Assembly: GCF_003815675.1 (NCBI RefSeq)
Contig: NZ_CP033918.1
Location: 4,030,001-4,094,000, forward strand
Direction: 5' to 3'
Length of the DNA stretch: 64,000 bases
Origin: Chryseobacterium sp. G0186
GTDB taxonomy: Bacteria > Bacteroidota > Bacteroidia > Flavobacteriales > Weeksellaceae
Positions within the stretch are counted from its first letter, which is position 1. Every line of letters starts with the position of its first letter. Of this stretch, positions 35,881-43,191 are shown piece by piece. Below the pieces are notes generated by a model. The model ran no database searches. It had not been told where the DNA came from and worked only from the letters and a program-made list of their open reading frames with translations. A program made the translations under genes and the position numbers.

Positions 35881-38249
35881 AGGCCTATTTCCAGTCCTAC
35901 GAAAACTATTTCTGGGAATGGAAAACCGATGAAGATGTTCCCGGTGATTCCGGATATAATGATAACAATCTCCTCTCTGTACCCGGGGTGGGAGCCATTG
36001 CGTATAGACCTTACATCATTGAGATTTTAAAAGAACTTCAACCACAGGGGTGGCCTCCGTTTGGAGCCTTACTGATGGTTTTATATGCTATGCAGGAAGG
36101 CTATATAGATTTTGCAGGTCCCTTAAGACGTACTGTAGATTTCTGTAGTATGGGAAATTTTGAGTTCAATGCAGAAAGAGAAATTGAATTCCTTGAAAAA
36201 ATAAAGGCACTTCCAAAGATCTACAAACAAAAACAAAATAAAATTGTTCTCTTGCAGACCTTGTTTAAAAATGTTCATAACAGAACATCTTCTACAAGTG
36301 CTGAAGCCATTCTGAAGGTATACTATAAACGGCCATATGAACTGGCCTTTAGTGCAGAAAAACAACATGCGGGACCATCCGCCCTGAATAAGGATCTGAC
36401 AGCGATAGATCTCAATGAAAGGTTTCCAACCACTCAATCCATCATTGATGCCATGAAAGGGCTTATTGATGAACCGGAACTGGATGATGAGGTTGTACAG
36501 GAAGAAGCTACTGCAGAAACAAACAAGGATTTTATCCGGGAACTGATTGAAGAGCCCAAAACATTCCAGGTGGGAAGTCTCATCAAAAGAATTTGGAGTG
36601 GACTGAAAATTCCTATGCGACATCTTTCTCCCGGAGAACAACCTATCGGAGGAATTTCCGATATGACCAATAAAGGAGATTTTCACAGAATGCTCTTGTC
36701 AGAATTTGCCAATGAAGATGAGGTGTTCATGAATCGTGTAGCCAATAATGAAGCATTATACATTCAAAGAGAAATACCACCCGAAGAAAATATTTTTGAA
36801 AGAATAATTCTGATCGATACCTCTCTTAGAAACTGGGGAACTCCAAAAGTATTGGCATTTGCTTCAGCTATAGCCGTTATCAAGCATCCTAAGGCACATT
36901 CAGAATGCAGGGTTTTTGCATTGGGACAGGCGGGAATTCCCATCTCTTTGAACAAAATTGAAGAGGTTGTTGAAAATTTAAATCAGGTAAGTCCTGTTCT
37001 GGAGGTTTCAGATGCTTTGGAAAAATTTTTTAATGAAGAACATTCCCAAAAGGATATTGAAGTTTTTTTTATTACGCATCAGGAAAATATGGGCGACGAA
37101 AAAATGCAGAAAGTGATCCATCAAAACAGGGATCGGCTTAAATTTTTGGTGACTACAACTTCAGATGGTGAAATCAATTTTTATAAACATCATAATGGCA
37201 CAAGAAAGCATATTCAGAAAATAAAGCTTCCACTTCAGGAATTGTGGGCTAACCCTTCCCAACAAAAAACAAAAGTAATTGATTCTAATGGAAAGAAAAC
37301 AGAGCTTCCGTTGAATTATCCTATTTTATACCCGACACCAATTAATACAATTGCACAGTTTTTATACGAGGGAGAGTTTTTTATCCTCAGTTCAAAAAAG
37401 CAATTGCTGAAAACATACCTTTCAGACAACTATTATGATAGGCATTATTATGAATATTATAAAACCTATCATGGGTGTGAAATTTTATTCGAGAATATTT
37501 CTGTAAAACCTACAGGGAAGTTTGCCCTGGCAAAAGATAAACAGCAGCATTTTATTCTTTGTCAGTATCAGCCGGCCAAAAAACTAATATCCAAGCTTAA
37601 CTTAAATACAAAAGAATACTCTGAGCAGAATCTTACCGGATTAAATATCCCGGATTCTTACGAGCTGATTTATTTTGGAAAAAGCTTTTATCTTCATCAA
37701 TTGGATAATCCTTTATTGTATAAAATAAATGTGGAGGGAAATCTCTCACTTGAAACCCTTTCCGGAAGAGATAGAGAACTAGAAAAAAATAATACAAAAG
37801 TTGAGGCAGAAATTGCTAAACTGAGTCCAATGGGGCTTAAAATTATCAACAGCTTCAATAAAATTGGGATTAATACTAAAGAGAAACTGGTTTTTTCCGG
37901 GTGTGAAATAAGTAATGTATATGATAATACACTAAGCCTGTACAAAAACAGATTTGAAATAAAAATCTTAGCAGAGCAGAATAAAAATAAATTCACCTTT
38001 CCCGATGGCAGTGAAATTATTACAGATTCCCGTGGAATGATGACATTCAGAAGCAGCAATAAAGGAATAGATGAATTTTATATGCCTGCTACCTCATACG
38101 GTTTCCTTTCCCTGGCGACTTACACAGAGTTTAGCGGACCGGAATATTATCTTCCGGAATATACATTGCTGAAAGTAAGAACGGTGGAAGAAATGTATGA
38201 TCAATATTTAAGACCGTTTATAGATAAGATTTTGGATTATGGAGCTTAG
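35871..38249 (+). CDS. vWA domain plus C-terminal beta-propeller-like protein
   Basis: 792 aa. The N-terminal 230 residues are helical. A von Willebrand A-like domain begins at about residue 310, with IILIDTSLRNWG in the MIDAS position; the canonical DxSxS is altered to DTSLR, so metal binding may be weakened. From about residue 480 the sequence becomes beta-rich with repeated YF/ILC strands (FFILSSKKQLL, FALAKDKQQHFILC, FYLHQLDNPLLY), consistent with a propeller. It is the likely partner of the MoxR ATPase. Overlap with both neighbours is about 10 bp. Confidence 0.75.
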   Translation: MELKAYFQSYENYFWEWKTDEDVPGDSGYNDNNLLSVPGVGAIAYRPYIIEILKELQPQGWPPFGALLMVLYAMQEGYIDFAGPLRRTVDFCSMGNFEFNAEREIEFLEKIKALPKIYKQKQNKIVLLQTLFKNVHNRTSSTSAEAILKVYYKRPYELAFSAEKQHAGPSALNKDLTAIDLNERFPTTQSIIDAMKGLIDEPELDDEVVQEEATAETNKDFIRELIEEPKTFQVGSLIKRIWSGLKIPMRHLSPGEQPIGGISDMTNKGDFHRMLLSEFANEDEVFMNRVANNEALYIQREIPPEENIFERIILIDTSLRNWGTPKVLAFASAIAVIKHPKAHSECRVFALGQAGIPISLNKIEEVVENLNQVSPVLEVSDALEKFFNEEHSQKDIEVFFITHQENMGDEKMQKVIHQNRDRLKFLVTTTSDGEINFYKHHNGTRKHIQKIKLPLQELWANPSQQKTKVIDSNGKKTELPLNYPILYPTPINTIAQFLYEGEFFILSSKKQLLKTYLSDNYYDRHYYEYYKTYHGCEILFENISVKPTGKFALAKDKQQHFILCQYQPAKKLISKLNLNTKEYSEQNLTGLNIPDSYELIYFGKSFYLHQLDNPLLYKINVEGNLSLETLSGRDRELEKNNTKVEAEIAKLSPMGLKIINSFNKIGINTKEKLVFSGCEISNVYDNTLSLYKNRFEIKILAEQNKNKFTFPDGSEIITDSRGMMTFRSSNKGIDEFYMPATSYGFLSLATYTEFSGPEYYLPEYTLLKVRTVEEMYDQYLRPFIDKILDYGA

Positions 38250-39939
38250 AATTAAACCTTTCCCGAAAAATAATTATCCTAAAAAAGGGCTTTTGATCAA
38301 AGGCTCTTCACCTGTGATATGGCTTCAGGAAATGGAAATACTGGGGATCAATCTTGACCAGGTAAAATCCTATGCTGTTCCGGCAGATATTCCTAATCTG
38401 TTATACGGATGTTTTCTGATTTTTAATGAATACCCACCACAGGAAATTGGTCGTAATGCCTACTTCCAGTGTGTTGAAAACAAACTTTTTATTCCCGAAA
38501 ACACAACATTCTATCCAAAAATAAATAAAGAGGATTGGGAAACAATAAATTCAGATTTTCTCATTATGCATCCTGAATTTGGTTTGGTGAAACTATCCGA
38601 GCAGATTGATTGGATAGCATTAATTCAGGAGCCGGGAAATATAGATGAAACAGTCAGAAAACCTTTGAATGGGGTTACCATTCCTCAACAGATAGAAAGT
38701 TATACGGTTGAAATGGATGACGAGAAAATGCTCGAAGCATTACAGAAACCTCAAACCGAAGAAGAGTGGATGAATAACCTGCCTTTTGATATGAAAAAGG
38801 TGATGGCCGGAAATAAAAAAGAGATAGAAAAATATTTACAGTACATTGAAAAATATCCGGAAAGAGCAATAGAATTAGGAGTTCCTTTAGATATTATGGG
38901 AACATCCAGAGGCAACGGTTCTGGTAAATTTACATGGCTGGAAGGCTTGTTTGGGGGAAGCTCCGGTGGTAAACAGGAAAGCTCCAGCACCCGAAATTTC
39001 CGTAGAATATTCTGGGCTGTAATTGTAATAGCTATTCTTTTAAAAATTGCTCTTCCATCAGATAAGAAAGAATCTGAACAGGAAGAAAATGTTACTTCTT
39101 CAGGAAAAATTGTAACCGATGCGGTGAAAGCACATTCAGATATGATTGCTTTTCAGTCAGGGATTACAGAAATAGATCAAAAGATAGATTCCCTGTACCA
39201 AAAAGAAAGAAAAAGTTTGTCCAACGAACTTCTTAATGCCGGAATGCTTGAGGGGCAAACAGAAAAAGCAAAAGAAGAATATAAAAAGAAAGGTGGAAGA
39301 AATGTAAATGAAATAGGACGTGATATTCAAAAGCTTAACCATAAAGAGAAGCAGAGCAGAGATTCCCTCAAAACAATTTATACAAAGATAATAACCAAGC
39401 ATATTGAAAAAAGAAGTGAGCCGCTGAAACGTAAAATTTCAGACTCACTGAAGCAATATACCAAAGGAAAACCGGTAAATGGCGATGTTGTAAAATATCT
39501 TTTAAAGAAGAAACAGGTCTTGATGCAAGACTCTTTGGGAAAACTTTACGGAACCCTTGATCTTATTGATATGTCGCCTCCGTCACCCATCAAAGATTCA
39601 AAAGTCAAAGGAATAGAATCAGGGAATGGCGGTTTGAAGAAAGATCCCCCAATTTCAGATATTGTGTATATGGTGATCCTGATGATTGCTGCAGTGGGGT
39701 TGTTTTTATTTCTCTTTAAAAATAAATCCTTAAACCTTGGTGGGGATTATGTACCAGTTTGGGTGAAGTTTCTTTTGACAGCCATATTGGTAGCGATGTT
39801 AGTATACCTGTTCTATCCGTTGGTAAAGATGTTTGGGTACAACTGGTTTGTGTGGGGATTGGTGATCTGTGTCATCTTGCTTCTCTACCGTTTATTCAGG
39901 GAAGATAAAACCATTTTAAAGTCTGAAGATGATGAATAA
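38239..39939 (+). CDS. Membrane protein of the MoxR-vWA operon
   Basis: 566 aa. The first 200 residues are soluble (MELRIKPFPKNNYPKKG, then FLIMHPEFGLVKLSEQIDW), followed by a Gly/Ser-rich linker. A membrane helix lies at about 255-275, a long charged coiled-coil region from about 300 to 460, and three more helices between 475 and 553. The layout suggests a membrane anchor with a coiled-coil stalk. I do not recognise the family beyond its link to MoxR-bpX operons. It overlaps the genes on both sides. Confidence 0.7.
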   Translation: MELRIKPFPKNNYPKKGLLIKGSSPVIWLQEMEILGINLDQVKSYAVPADIPNLLYGCFLIFNEYPPQEIGRNAYFQCVENKLFIPENTTFYPKINKEDWETINSDFLIMHPEFGLVKLSEQIDWIALIQEPGNIDETVRKPLNGVTIPQQIESYTVEMDDEKMLEALQKPQTEEEWMNNLPFDMKKVMAGNKKEIEKYLQYIEKYPERAIELGVPLDIMGTSRGNGSGKFTWLEGLFGGSSGGKQESSSTRNFRRIFWAVIVIAILLKIALPSDKKESEQEENVTSSGKIVTDAVKAHSDMIAFQSGITEIDQKIDSLYQKERKSLSNELLNAGMLEGQTEKAKEEYKKKGGRNVNEIGRDIQKLNHKEKQSRDSLKTIYTKIITKHIEKRSEPLKRKISDSLKQYTKGKPVNGDVVKYLLKKKQVLMQDSLGKLYGTLDLIDMSPPSPIKDSKVKGIESGNGGLKKDPPISDIVYMVILMIAAVGLFLFLFKNKSLNLGGDYVPVWVKFLLTAILVAMLVYLFYPLVKMFGYNWFVWGLVICVILLLYRLFREDKTILKSEDDE

Positions 39940-40951
39940 GCAAAAGTTTATAGACAAATTTATGGCAGCATTTGTATTGTTGGCCATGTTTAAGATCATC
40001 GGAATTGTTGCTCAGCTGTTTCATGAAAGTTTCTGGAGCGTTATTGGAACCCTGATTATTTTCTTAATTGTAGCCTTCATCATTCTTATGGTCATTGCTG
40101 CTTTGAAAGACAAGGAACAAAATGAGCGAAACTCAAGGCGAAAAGGAGCTGCCGGAGGAAACTTCTATCTTGAAACCTCACTCTTTGACAGAATCAGAAG
40201 TAAATATGAAGAGCTTGCCGAAAAATACATCGCCGAAAAAGATTATAAAAAAGCCGCAAAAGTCTATATGAATCTGCTTCAGGACAATTACAGAGGAGCA
40301 AAAACCCTCGAAAATGGATTGTTCTACAACGAAGCAGCAGCTGTATACCTTAAAAAATTAAAAAATAAATCTGATGCAGCAAGTTGCTATGAAAAAGCAA
40401 AACAGTACAAAAAAGCAATAGATCTATACAAGGATATGGAGCAGAAAGAAAAAGTAGGAGATCTTTATAAGGAAATCAATGATCTTCAAAATGCCCATAC
40501 CTATTATCAGATGGTTGCCGATGACTATACAACCAATAAGCAGATGGTAAAAGCTTCCCTTGTCTATCGCAAGAAAATGGAAAAAACAGAAGAAGCTCAA
40601 AAGATACTCTTAAAAGGTTGGGAAGAGGACAAAGATGCGTTCAACTGTCTGAACAACTATTTTGCTAACATTGTTGATGTAAAAAAACTGGAAACAGAAA
40701 TACAGGATCTGTATGCAAAAACTCCCGATTACAAAAAGATCATCTATCTGGATGCTATGAAACATGAATTTAAGAAAGATCCTGAGCTGCAAAGCATCAC
40801 CAGAAATATCGCCTATGAAATCATTGCAGAAAAAGTAGGAAACCGTTCAGAAATTGTCAATGAGCTGAAACATTTTAATCCAGATGATGAAGTCATTTTA
40901 AAAGATATTTCAAGGTTTAAAACAGGACGAAATAAGATGTTCAGAAATTAA
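39929..40951 (+). CDS. Membrane-anchored TPR protein, last gene of MoxR-vWA operon
   Basis: 340 aa. Two N-terminal membrane helices (about residues 11-31 and 36-60) are followed by a basic stretch (RNSRRKGAAGG) and tetratricopeptide-like repeats from about 75 to 250 (YIAEKDYKKAAKVYMNLLQ, DAASCYEKAKQYKKAIDLY). It is expected to display the TPR array on the cytoplasmic face as a docking platform. It overlaps the previous gene by 11 bp and closes the operon. Confidence 0.8.
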   Translation: MMNKQKFIDKFMAAFVLLAMFKIIGIVAQLFHESFWSVIGTLIIFLIVAFIILMVIAALKDKEQNERNSRRKGAAGGNFYLETSLFDRIRSKYEELAEKYIAEKDYKKAAKVYMNLLQDNYRGAKTLENGLFYNEAAAVYLKKLKNKSDAASCYEKAKQYKKAIDLYKDMEQKEKVGDLYKEINDLQNAHTYYQMVADDYTTNKQMVKASLVYRKKMEKTEEAQKILLKGWEEDKDAFNCLNNYFANIVDVKKLETEIQDLYAKTPDYKKIIYLDAMKHEFKKDPELQSITRNIAYEIIAEKVGNRSEIVNELKHFNPDDEVILKDISRFKTGRNKMFRN

Positions 40952-41036
40952 AAAATAAAGATAAGATTCATTAGCAGGAGCTTATTTGTTGCCTGTATTA
41001 TATCCCCCATATGGGTGAACGAAAGTAGAATTTGAC

Positions 41037-41065
41037 TTGTTAAAACACAATTTTTCATATCTTAG
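41037..41065 (+). promoter_or_regulatory. Promoter of the first tiny ORF in the RNA array
   Basis: TTG at 41037-41039, an 18-bp spacer and TATCTTAG at 41058-41065 (one mismatch to TAnnTTTG) form a good Bacteroidota promoter 12 bp before the ATG at 41078. Confidence 0.65.
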
Positions 41066-41077
41066 CGCCAGAAAATT

Positions 41078-41206
41078 ATGACAATACAAAGAGCACATAT
41101 CAATGCAGAACTATGCGAAAGCCCATCAAAACTGGGATTATTCGGATATGATGAGGTGATATGGAATGAGGCAAAATGTGCTGACTTTGGAAATTATTTA
41201 CTGTAA
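41078..41206 (+). CDS. Tiny ORF 1 of the tRNA-array region (42 aa)
   Basis: 42 aa (starts MTIQRAHINAELCESPSK and contains LGLFGYDEVIWNEAKC). It has its own promoter 12 bp upstream and a strong terminator 33 bp downstream, so it forms an independent small transcript. No family is recognised. It is soluble, with two cysteines and a mixed charge. The second tiny gene at 41595 has the same promoter-ORF-terminator arrangement. The short length leaves room for a non-coding interpretation. Confidence 0.5.
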   Translation: MTIQRAHINAELCESPSKLGLFGYDEVIWNEAKCADFGNYLL

Positions 41207-41238
41207 ACTTGTAAAAAATTAATCAAAATACAACAGAA

Positions 41239-41266
41239 ACGCCTCGATTTTTCGAGGCGTTTTTTG
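41239..41266 (+). terminator. Terminator after tiny ORF 1
   Basis: A perfect 9-bp stem (ACGCCTCGA/TCGAGGCGT) with a TTTT loop is followed by TTTTTTG. Confidence 0.92.
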
Positions 41267-41363
41267 TTTTTTACGTCAGAAATTATTTAGAATGAAAAAA
41301 AATAACCATAAACATGAAAATTTTTTAATTAACAATGAAACTTTAATACGATAAAATAGAGTG

Positions 41364-41438
41364 ATAAGCAACCCGGTGAGAGACAGTCATTTAGGTAATT
41401 AAGATATCCGCAAAATATTGCGGACAGAAATTGCTTAT
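41364..41438 (+). ncRNA. Candidate structured RNA upstream of the tRNA array
   Basis: An outer 8-bp perfect stem (ATAAGCAA at 41364-41371, TTGCTTAT at 41431-41438) encloses an inner perfect 7-bp hairpin (TCCGCAA, AATA loop, TTGCGGA at 41407-41424) and an unpaired GGTGAGAGACAGTC stretch. It lies in a 388-bp gap between two tiny genes with no ORF. The function is unknown. Confidence 0.45.
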
Positions 41439-41594
41439 TCTAAAATCAAAACATAACTGTTTGATTTTCAATGATTTAATTCAATAATTTGTTTGTGAGT
41501 TTCAAAAATTCATATTTACTTTGCAACCGAAAATTGAAAGCAACAGGTTTTCAGGATTCAACAAAAAATAATTTAAAAACAAAACAAAAATAAA

Positions 41595-41720
41595 ATGAAA
41601 CAATTGCATAACATACTCAACCAGTATTCAGAACTATTCGGACAGGAGCCGGCAGGTACTGTGTGTGTATTTGATGGAAAAATTGTGGATAAAAGGTGCT
41701 TATATATAGGGGTCAGTTAA
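41595..41720 (+). CDS. Tiny ORF 2 of the tRNA-array region (41 aa)
   Basis: 41 aa (starts MKQLHNILNQYSELFGQE, then GTVCVFDGKIVDKRCLY). A TTACTTTG -7-like element lies at 41517-41524, and a strong terminator follows at 41745. No homologue is recognised. The long leader (about 65 nt) is A-rich. Like tiny ORF 1 it has two cysteines and no membrane segment. It may be a small regulatory or toxin-antitoxin peptide, but nothing in the sequence decides this. Confidence 0.45.
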   Translation: MKQLHNILNQYSELFGQEPAGTVCVFDGKIVDKRCLYIGVS

Positions 41721-41744
41721 TGATCTTTCATGTCAAAATATAAC

Positions 41745-41775
41745 AAGCGCCTCCCAAAAAGAGGCGCTTTTTTTA
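41745..41775 (+). terminator. Terminator after tiny ORF 2
   Basis: AAGCGCCTC and GAGGCGCTT form a perfect 9-bp stem with a CCAAAAA loop and a following T7 tract. The first tRNA of the array begins 2 bp later, so the array needs read-through, or is released by processing, or has a promoter I cannot see. Confidence 0.9.
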
Positions 41776-41776
41776 T

Positions 41777-41849
41777 GGTTTCTTTAGCTTATTTGGTAAA
41801 GCGTCGGTCTGTGGAACCGAAGAACAGGGTTCGATTCCCGGAGATACCC
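41777..41849 (+). tRNA. tRNA-His (GTG)
   Basis: The acceptor GGTTTCT pairs with AGATACC (one T-T mismatch). The D arm is GCTT/AAGC. The anticodon stem TCGGT/ACCGA has loop CTGTGGA, and the T loop is TTCGATT with one mismatch in the stem. Discriminator C fits histidine, but the usual G-1 is not encoded. It is somewhat degenerate compared with a housekeeping tRNA. Confidence 0.75.
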
Positions 41850-41917
41850 AAATTGATTTCATTGCTCAAATATCGGTATTGATGTCGAAAGTGAGAGATC
41901 AGAATGATAATGCATAA

Positions 41918-41989
41918 GGTCTATTGAGGTAATGGCTAACCTGCCCGACTGTCTCTTGGGCACTGCGAGTTCGATTCTCGCATAGACCG
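41918..41989 (+). tRNA. tRNA-Asp (GTC)
   Basis: There is a perfect 7-bp acceptor (GGTCTAT/ATAGACC), anticodon stem CCCGA/TTGGG around CTGTCTC, a perfect T arm (GCGAG/CTCGC) and discriminator G, as expected for Asp. The D stem is short (AGG/CCT). Confidence 0.85.
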
Positions 41990-41992
41990 CAA

Positions 41993-42052
41993 AGATTCAT
42001 GGAAAATTTTCAGCTCCGACTGTCTCTCGGAAAAGAATATTGAAGTGAATCT
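41993..42052 (+). ncRNA. T-armless tRNA-Asp-like element
   Basis: A perfect 7-bp acceptor-like stem (AGATTCA/TGAATCT) and a perfect anticodon arm (TCCGA, loop CTGTCTC identical to the tRNA-Asp just upstream, TCGGA) are present. The D position holds GAAAATTTTC, and the T arm is replaced by about 14 nt (AAAGAATATTGAAG) without a TTC loop. It is 60 nt long, either a decayed tRNA or a minimal tRNA mimic. Confidence 0.5.
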
Positions 42053-42071
42053 GCAAAACTGGAAAGATAAC

Positions 42072-42139
42072 GGTGGTTGTTTACCCGTCTTGGACGCGGG
42101 AGGTCGCAAGTTCGAAATGCAGGGCATTCGTGAACACCA
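42072..42139 (+). tRNA. tRNA-Pro-like (TGG), D arm reduced
   Basis: The acceptor GGTGGTT/GAACACC has one mismatch and one G-U. The anticodon stem CCCGT/GCGGG encloses CTTGGAC (anticodon TGG). A TTCGAAA T-loop-like segment sits in a poor stem (GCA/TGC). Only five bases stand between the acceptor and the anticodon arm, so the D arm is missing in this fold. Confidence 0.5.
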
Positions 42140-42223
42140 TTAAAAATATGAAATAAAAGGGTGAACAATCTTGCTTTCCAGACAAAAATGCAAATGAAAA
42201 GTTAATTGTTTCAGGAGAAAAGT

Positions 42224-42281
42224 AAAAGTTTGTCGAGAGCAGAAGATCTTTACACCAAACACGAAAAACGGACAGGCTTTT
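42224..42281 (+). ncRNA. Array hairpin repeat, copy 1
   Basis: An 11-bp stem (AAAAGTTTGTC at 42224-42234, GACAGGCTTTT at 42271-42281, two G-U) encloses the conserved loop starting GAGAGCAGAAGATCTTTAC, followed by CAAACA-type sequence. Confidence 0.75.
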
Positions 42282-42342
42282 TCTTATCTCAATAAAAGAC
42301 AATTAGAATTAAAAAATATCATTTATAAAATTTTAGGTAAAA

Positions 42343-42401
42343 ATAAAGTTTGTCAAGCGCAGAAGTTCTTATATCAAACAAAAAATTAGGACAGACTTTA
42401 T
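42343..42401 (+). ncRNA. Array hairpin repeat, copy 2
   Basis: A 12-bp stem (ATAAAGTTTGTC at 42343-42354, GACAGACTTTAT at 42390-42401, one G-U) encloses AAGCGCAGAAGTTCTTATAT and CAAACAAAAAA. A run of seven T follows, so this copy could act as a terminator. Confidence 0.78.
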
Positions 42402-42468
42402 TTTTTTAATGAAAATGTAAATGAAAAGAATAATCAGTAAGGTGAATAGTACTTATTGTTTATAAAAT

Positions 42469-42550
42469 GATGGTTCGCCGAAGGGGAAGAGTCGGGGCGG
42501 TCTGCAAAACCGTTGCATAAGCTGAGTGGGTTTGAATCCCATAGCCATCT
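42469..42550 (+). tRNA. tRNA-Cys (GCA)
   Basis: The acceptor GATGGTT/AGCCATC has one G-U, the D arm CCGA/TCGG is perfect, the anticodon stem GCGGT/ACCGT encloses CTGCAAA, and the T arm is GTGGG/CCCAT with TTTGAAT. Discriminator T fits cysteine. The variable region is long (about 12 nt), unusual for tRNA-Cys. Confidence 0.8.
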
Positions 42551-42589
42551 CAAATAACTAAAATGAGATTAGTTCCGGAGAAAAAAATA

Positions 42590-42645
42590 AAAGTTTGTCG
42601 AGCGTAGAAGTTCTTATATCAAACAAAAAAAATAGGACAAACTTT
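42590..42645 (+). ncRNA. Array hairpin repeat, copy 3
   Basis: A perfect 10-bp stem (AAAGTTTGTC at 42590-42599, GACAAACTTT at 42636-42645) encloses GAGCGTAGAAGTTCTTATAT and a CAAACAAAAAA stretch. The loop is almost the same as in copy 2. Confidence 0.78.
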
Positions 42646-42681
42646 ATTTACTCCAATAAGAACTCATTACTCATTAGATCC

Positions 42682-42819
42682 GGAAGTACGCCAAAGTTGG
42701 AGAGTCAAGGCAGACTGATATGAGGAACGAATTGAATAATTCCTTTAAAAAATGAAAATAACAGATTTAAAACCTGTTGCATCATTGCTGAGTAGGTTCG
42801 AATCCTACTACTTCCACCA
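42682..42819 (+). tRNA. tRNA-Leu (TAA) with an insertion of about 45 nt
   Basis: There is a perfect acceptor (GGAAGTA/TACTTCC), a perfect T arm (GTAGG, TTCGAAT, CCTAC), discriminator A and an encoded CCA. The anticodon arm AACAG/CTGTT carries TTTAAAA. Between the D arm (GCC...GGC, ending about 42711) and the anticodon arm lie about 45 extra nt that themselves form a hairpin (AGGAA/TTCCT). It may be an intron-like insertion or a decayed gene. Confidence 0.6.
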
Positions 42820-42821
42820 AA

Positions 42822-42892
42822 CCGCTTATAATGTAATGGCAGCATGCAGGAAATGTACTCTTGTTGTTTAGGTTCGATTCCTAATTGGTGGG
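42822..42892 (+). tRNA. tRNA-Thr-like (TGT), non-canonical anticodon loop
   Basis: The acceptor CCGCTTA/TTGGTGG has two G-U and one mismatch. The D arm is ATG/CAT, the anticodon stem CAGGA/TCTTG, and the T arm TTAGG/CCTAA is perfect. The loop AATGTAC has A instead of the universal T33, so decoding ability is doubtful. Confidence 0.55.
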
Positions 42893-42899
42893 TTTTATT

Positions 42900-42971
42900 G
42901 CTCTATTCGTCTAACGGTGAGGACGCCTGCCTTTCGAGCAGAAAATAAGGGTTCGATTCCCTTATAGAGTA
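42900..42971 (+). tRNA. tRNA-Glu (TTC)
   Basis: The acceptor GCTCTAT/ATAGAGT has one G-U. The anticodon stem CTGC/GCAG encloses CTTTCGA. The T arm AAGGG/CCCTT has TTCGATT, and the discriminator is A. It looks functional apart from the 4-bp anticodon stem. Confidence 0.83.
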
Positions 42972-43071
42972 CAGGATGTGGATGAACTGGTCAATCTTGA
43001 ATTGATATTAATACCATGAAAGTTCAAATTTGAAAAAATTGGCCAGTTACCATTCACACAAAAATAGGAAA

Positions 43072-43154
43072 GAGAAAGGTTTGTCGAGCGCAGAAGATCT
43101 TTACAAACAAAAACAGGCATAATTTATATAATTTATAGTAGACAGGGCTTTCTC
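43072..43154 (+). ncRNA. Array hairpin repeat, copy 4 (extended loop)
   Basis: A 14-position stem (GAGAAAGGTTTGTC at 43072-43085, GACAGGGCTTTCTC at 43141-43154) has 13 pairs including two G-U. The loop starts GAGCGCAGAAGATCTTTACA like copy 1 and carries about 25 extra AT-rich nt. The outer pairs differ from the other copies yet still pair, which is evidence of a conserved structure. Confidence 0.75.
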
Positions 43155-43191
43155 AAACCTACAAATTATAAGTAATCTTATAAAAATAACT

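Noticed and set aside
41936..42302. Small minus-strand ORFs in the tRNA array
   Set aside because: They run antisense through tRNA and hairpin sequence and have no protein-like composition.
42217..43154. CRISPR array
   Set aside because: The four repeats are irregularly spaced (about 120-480 bp), vary in their stems with compensatory change, enclose tRNAs rather than spacers, and no cas genes are near.
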